DNA of 52,186 nucleotides, taken from assembly GCA_944371605.1 (NCBI GenBank), contig CALVXU010000030.1:1-52186 (forward strand), written 5' to 3'. Made by a program: the position numbers and the translations under genes. Source of the stretch: an uncultured Bacilli bacterium (GTDB taxonomy: Bacteria > Bacillota_I > Bacilli_A > RFN20 > CAG-288). Position 1 is the first letter of the stretch. The number at the start of each line of letters is the position of its first letter. This document shows, piece after piece, positions 51,915-52,186 of this stretch. The notes below the pieces were generated by a model, which saw nothing but the letters and a program-made list of their open reading frames with translations, searched no databases and had not been told where the DNA came from.

Positions 51915-52186
51915 CAAATAACTTTAGCTAATCCGCCTTTACTAGTCTCTTTTAAGTCAGATGGCAATTGTTTGCCAGTATCATTCATAGCTAAGATAAC
52001 CTTGTCAAAAGAAACGCGATTATGCCGATAAATAGCGACATTTTTACTCAATAGATATGCCGCATAAGCATGAATGCTAGCTATAGCGTTTCGTTCAATG
52101 CAAGGGATTTGCACATAACCATCAACAGGATCACAAGTCAAACCTAAAAAATGTTCCATACTGACTTCAGCAGCATATTCTATTTG
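51911..52186 (-). CDS. sdaA: L-serine dehydratase, iron-sulfur type, C-terminal part (cut by window)
   Basis: The frame runs open to the window edge, so only the last 91 codons are seen. EVSMEHFLGLTCDPVDGYVQIPCIERNA is split here into the typical segments MEHFLGLTCDPV and VQIPCIERNA, whose cysteines help bind the [4Fe-4S] cluster that dehydrates serine to pyruvate. The tail DLKETSKGGLAKV matches KYKETSRGGLA. Whether the gene encodes the alpha chain alone or a fused form cannot be seen. Confidence 0.92.
   Translation of the reverse strand, partial: QIEYAAEVSMEHFLGLTCDPVDGYVQIPCIERNAIASIHAYAAYLLSKNVAIYRHNRVSFDKVILAMNDTGKQLPSDLKETSKGGLAKVIC

Noticed and set aside
1..52186. CRISPR arrays, insertion sequences, prophage genes or replication origin
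   Set aside because: No regularly spaced repeats, transposase or integrase genes, or DnaA-box clusters were seen.
1..52186. Mollicute genetic code (TGA as Trp)
   Set aside because: TGA ends several genes at the expected length and does not occur within conserved frames; TGG encodes Trp.

Overview
The window is a dense, AT-rich stretch of a bacterial chromosome. TGA is used as a normal stop (in the second ABC exporter gene, fmt, holA and others). Shine-Dalgarno sites are strong, intergenic gaps are short and intrinsic terminators are compact. A perfect CcpA-type cre box, an RNase J-family protein, a guanine-type riboswitch and a BMP-type nucleoside ABC system point to Firmicutes, class Bacilli. 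The short archaeal-type ProRS, small gene set and AT bias suggest a reduced, host-associated lineage (Erysipelotrichia or RF39/Acholeplasma-like). The taxonomic placement is inference; no rRNA is present.

Layout. 1-6.3 kb (+): the end of rimO, a heterodimeric ABC exporter and cysS, whose start is out of frame by one base in an A7 run. 6.3-9 kb (-): purA and a COG2509-type FAD protein. 9-11.3 kb: UDP-galactopyranose mutase, hpt (-), and tRNA-Asp, -Gly and -Ala. 11.3-15.2 kb: a GNAT enzyme, a repeat-built surface protein, an MscS channel and a small membrane protein. 15.2-18.5 kb: a CmpB-type membrane protein (-), fmt-ybaK (+) and fba (-). 18.5-25.8 kb: a riboswitch-controlled nucleoside transporter operon (BMP lipoprotein, double ATPase with a large insertion, two permeases) ending in a fucose-isomerase-like protein. 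25.8-28.5 kb (-): DJ-1, a CvpA-like protein and a uridine-kinase/CYTH fusion. 28.6-31.4 kb (+): aguA-aguB-xth. 31.4-33.9 kb: an RNase J paralogue with a degenerate metal site, and deoC (-). 34-38.4 kb (+): Pit and its DUF47 partner behind a Pho-box-like array, then gpmA, cyclophilin and holA. 38.4-42.9 kb (-): frameshifted ylmH, rpsT, a flavin reductase, an EF-G paralogue under a cre box, tRNA-Glu and -Asn, and acpP. 43-52 kb (+): a degenerate PAS-GGDEF-EAL membrane protein, proS, pepP, trmL, an unidentified small RNA, tkt and an exported protein, ending with part of sdaA on the minus strand.

Themes. Purine salvage and nucleoside use run through hpt, purA, deoC and the nucleoside importer. 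Translation genes are scattered throughout: rimO, cysS, proS, fmt, ybaK, trmL, rpsT, an EF-G paralogue and five tRNAs. Central carbon is represented by fba, gpmA and tkt. The least ordinary items are two single-base homopolymer frameshifts, the riboswitch and its switch hairpins, the ATPase insertion, the kinase-CYTH fusion, the 11-bp-phased array before pit, the orphan RNA before tkt, and several signalling or translation paralogues that have lost key catalytic residues.
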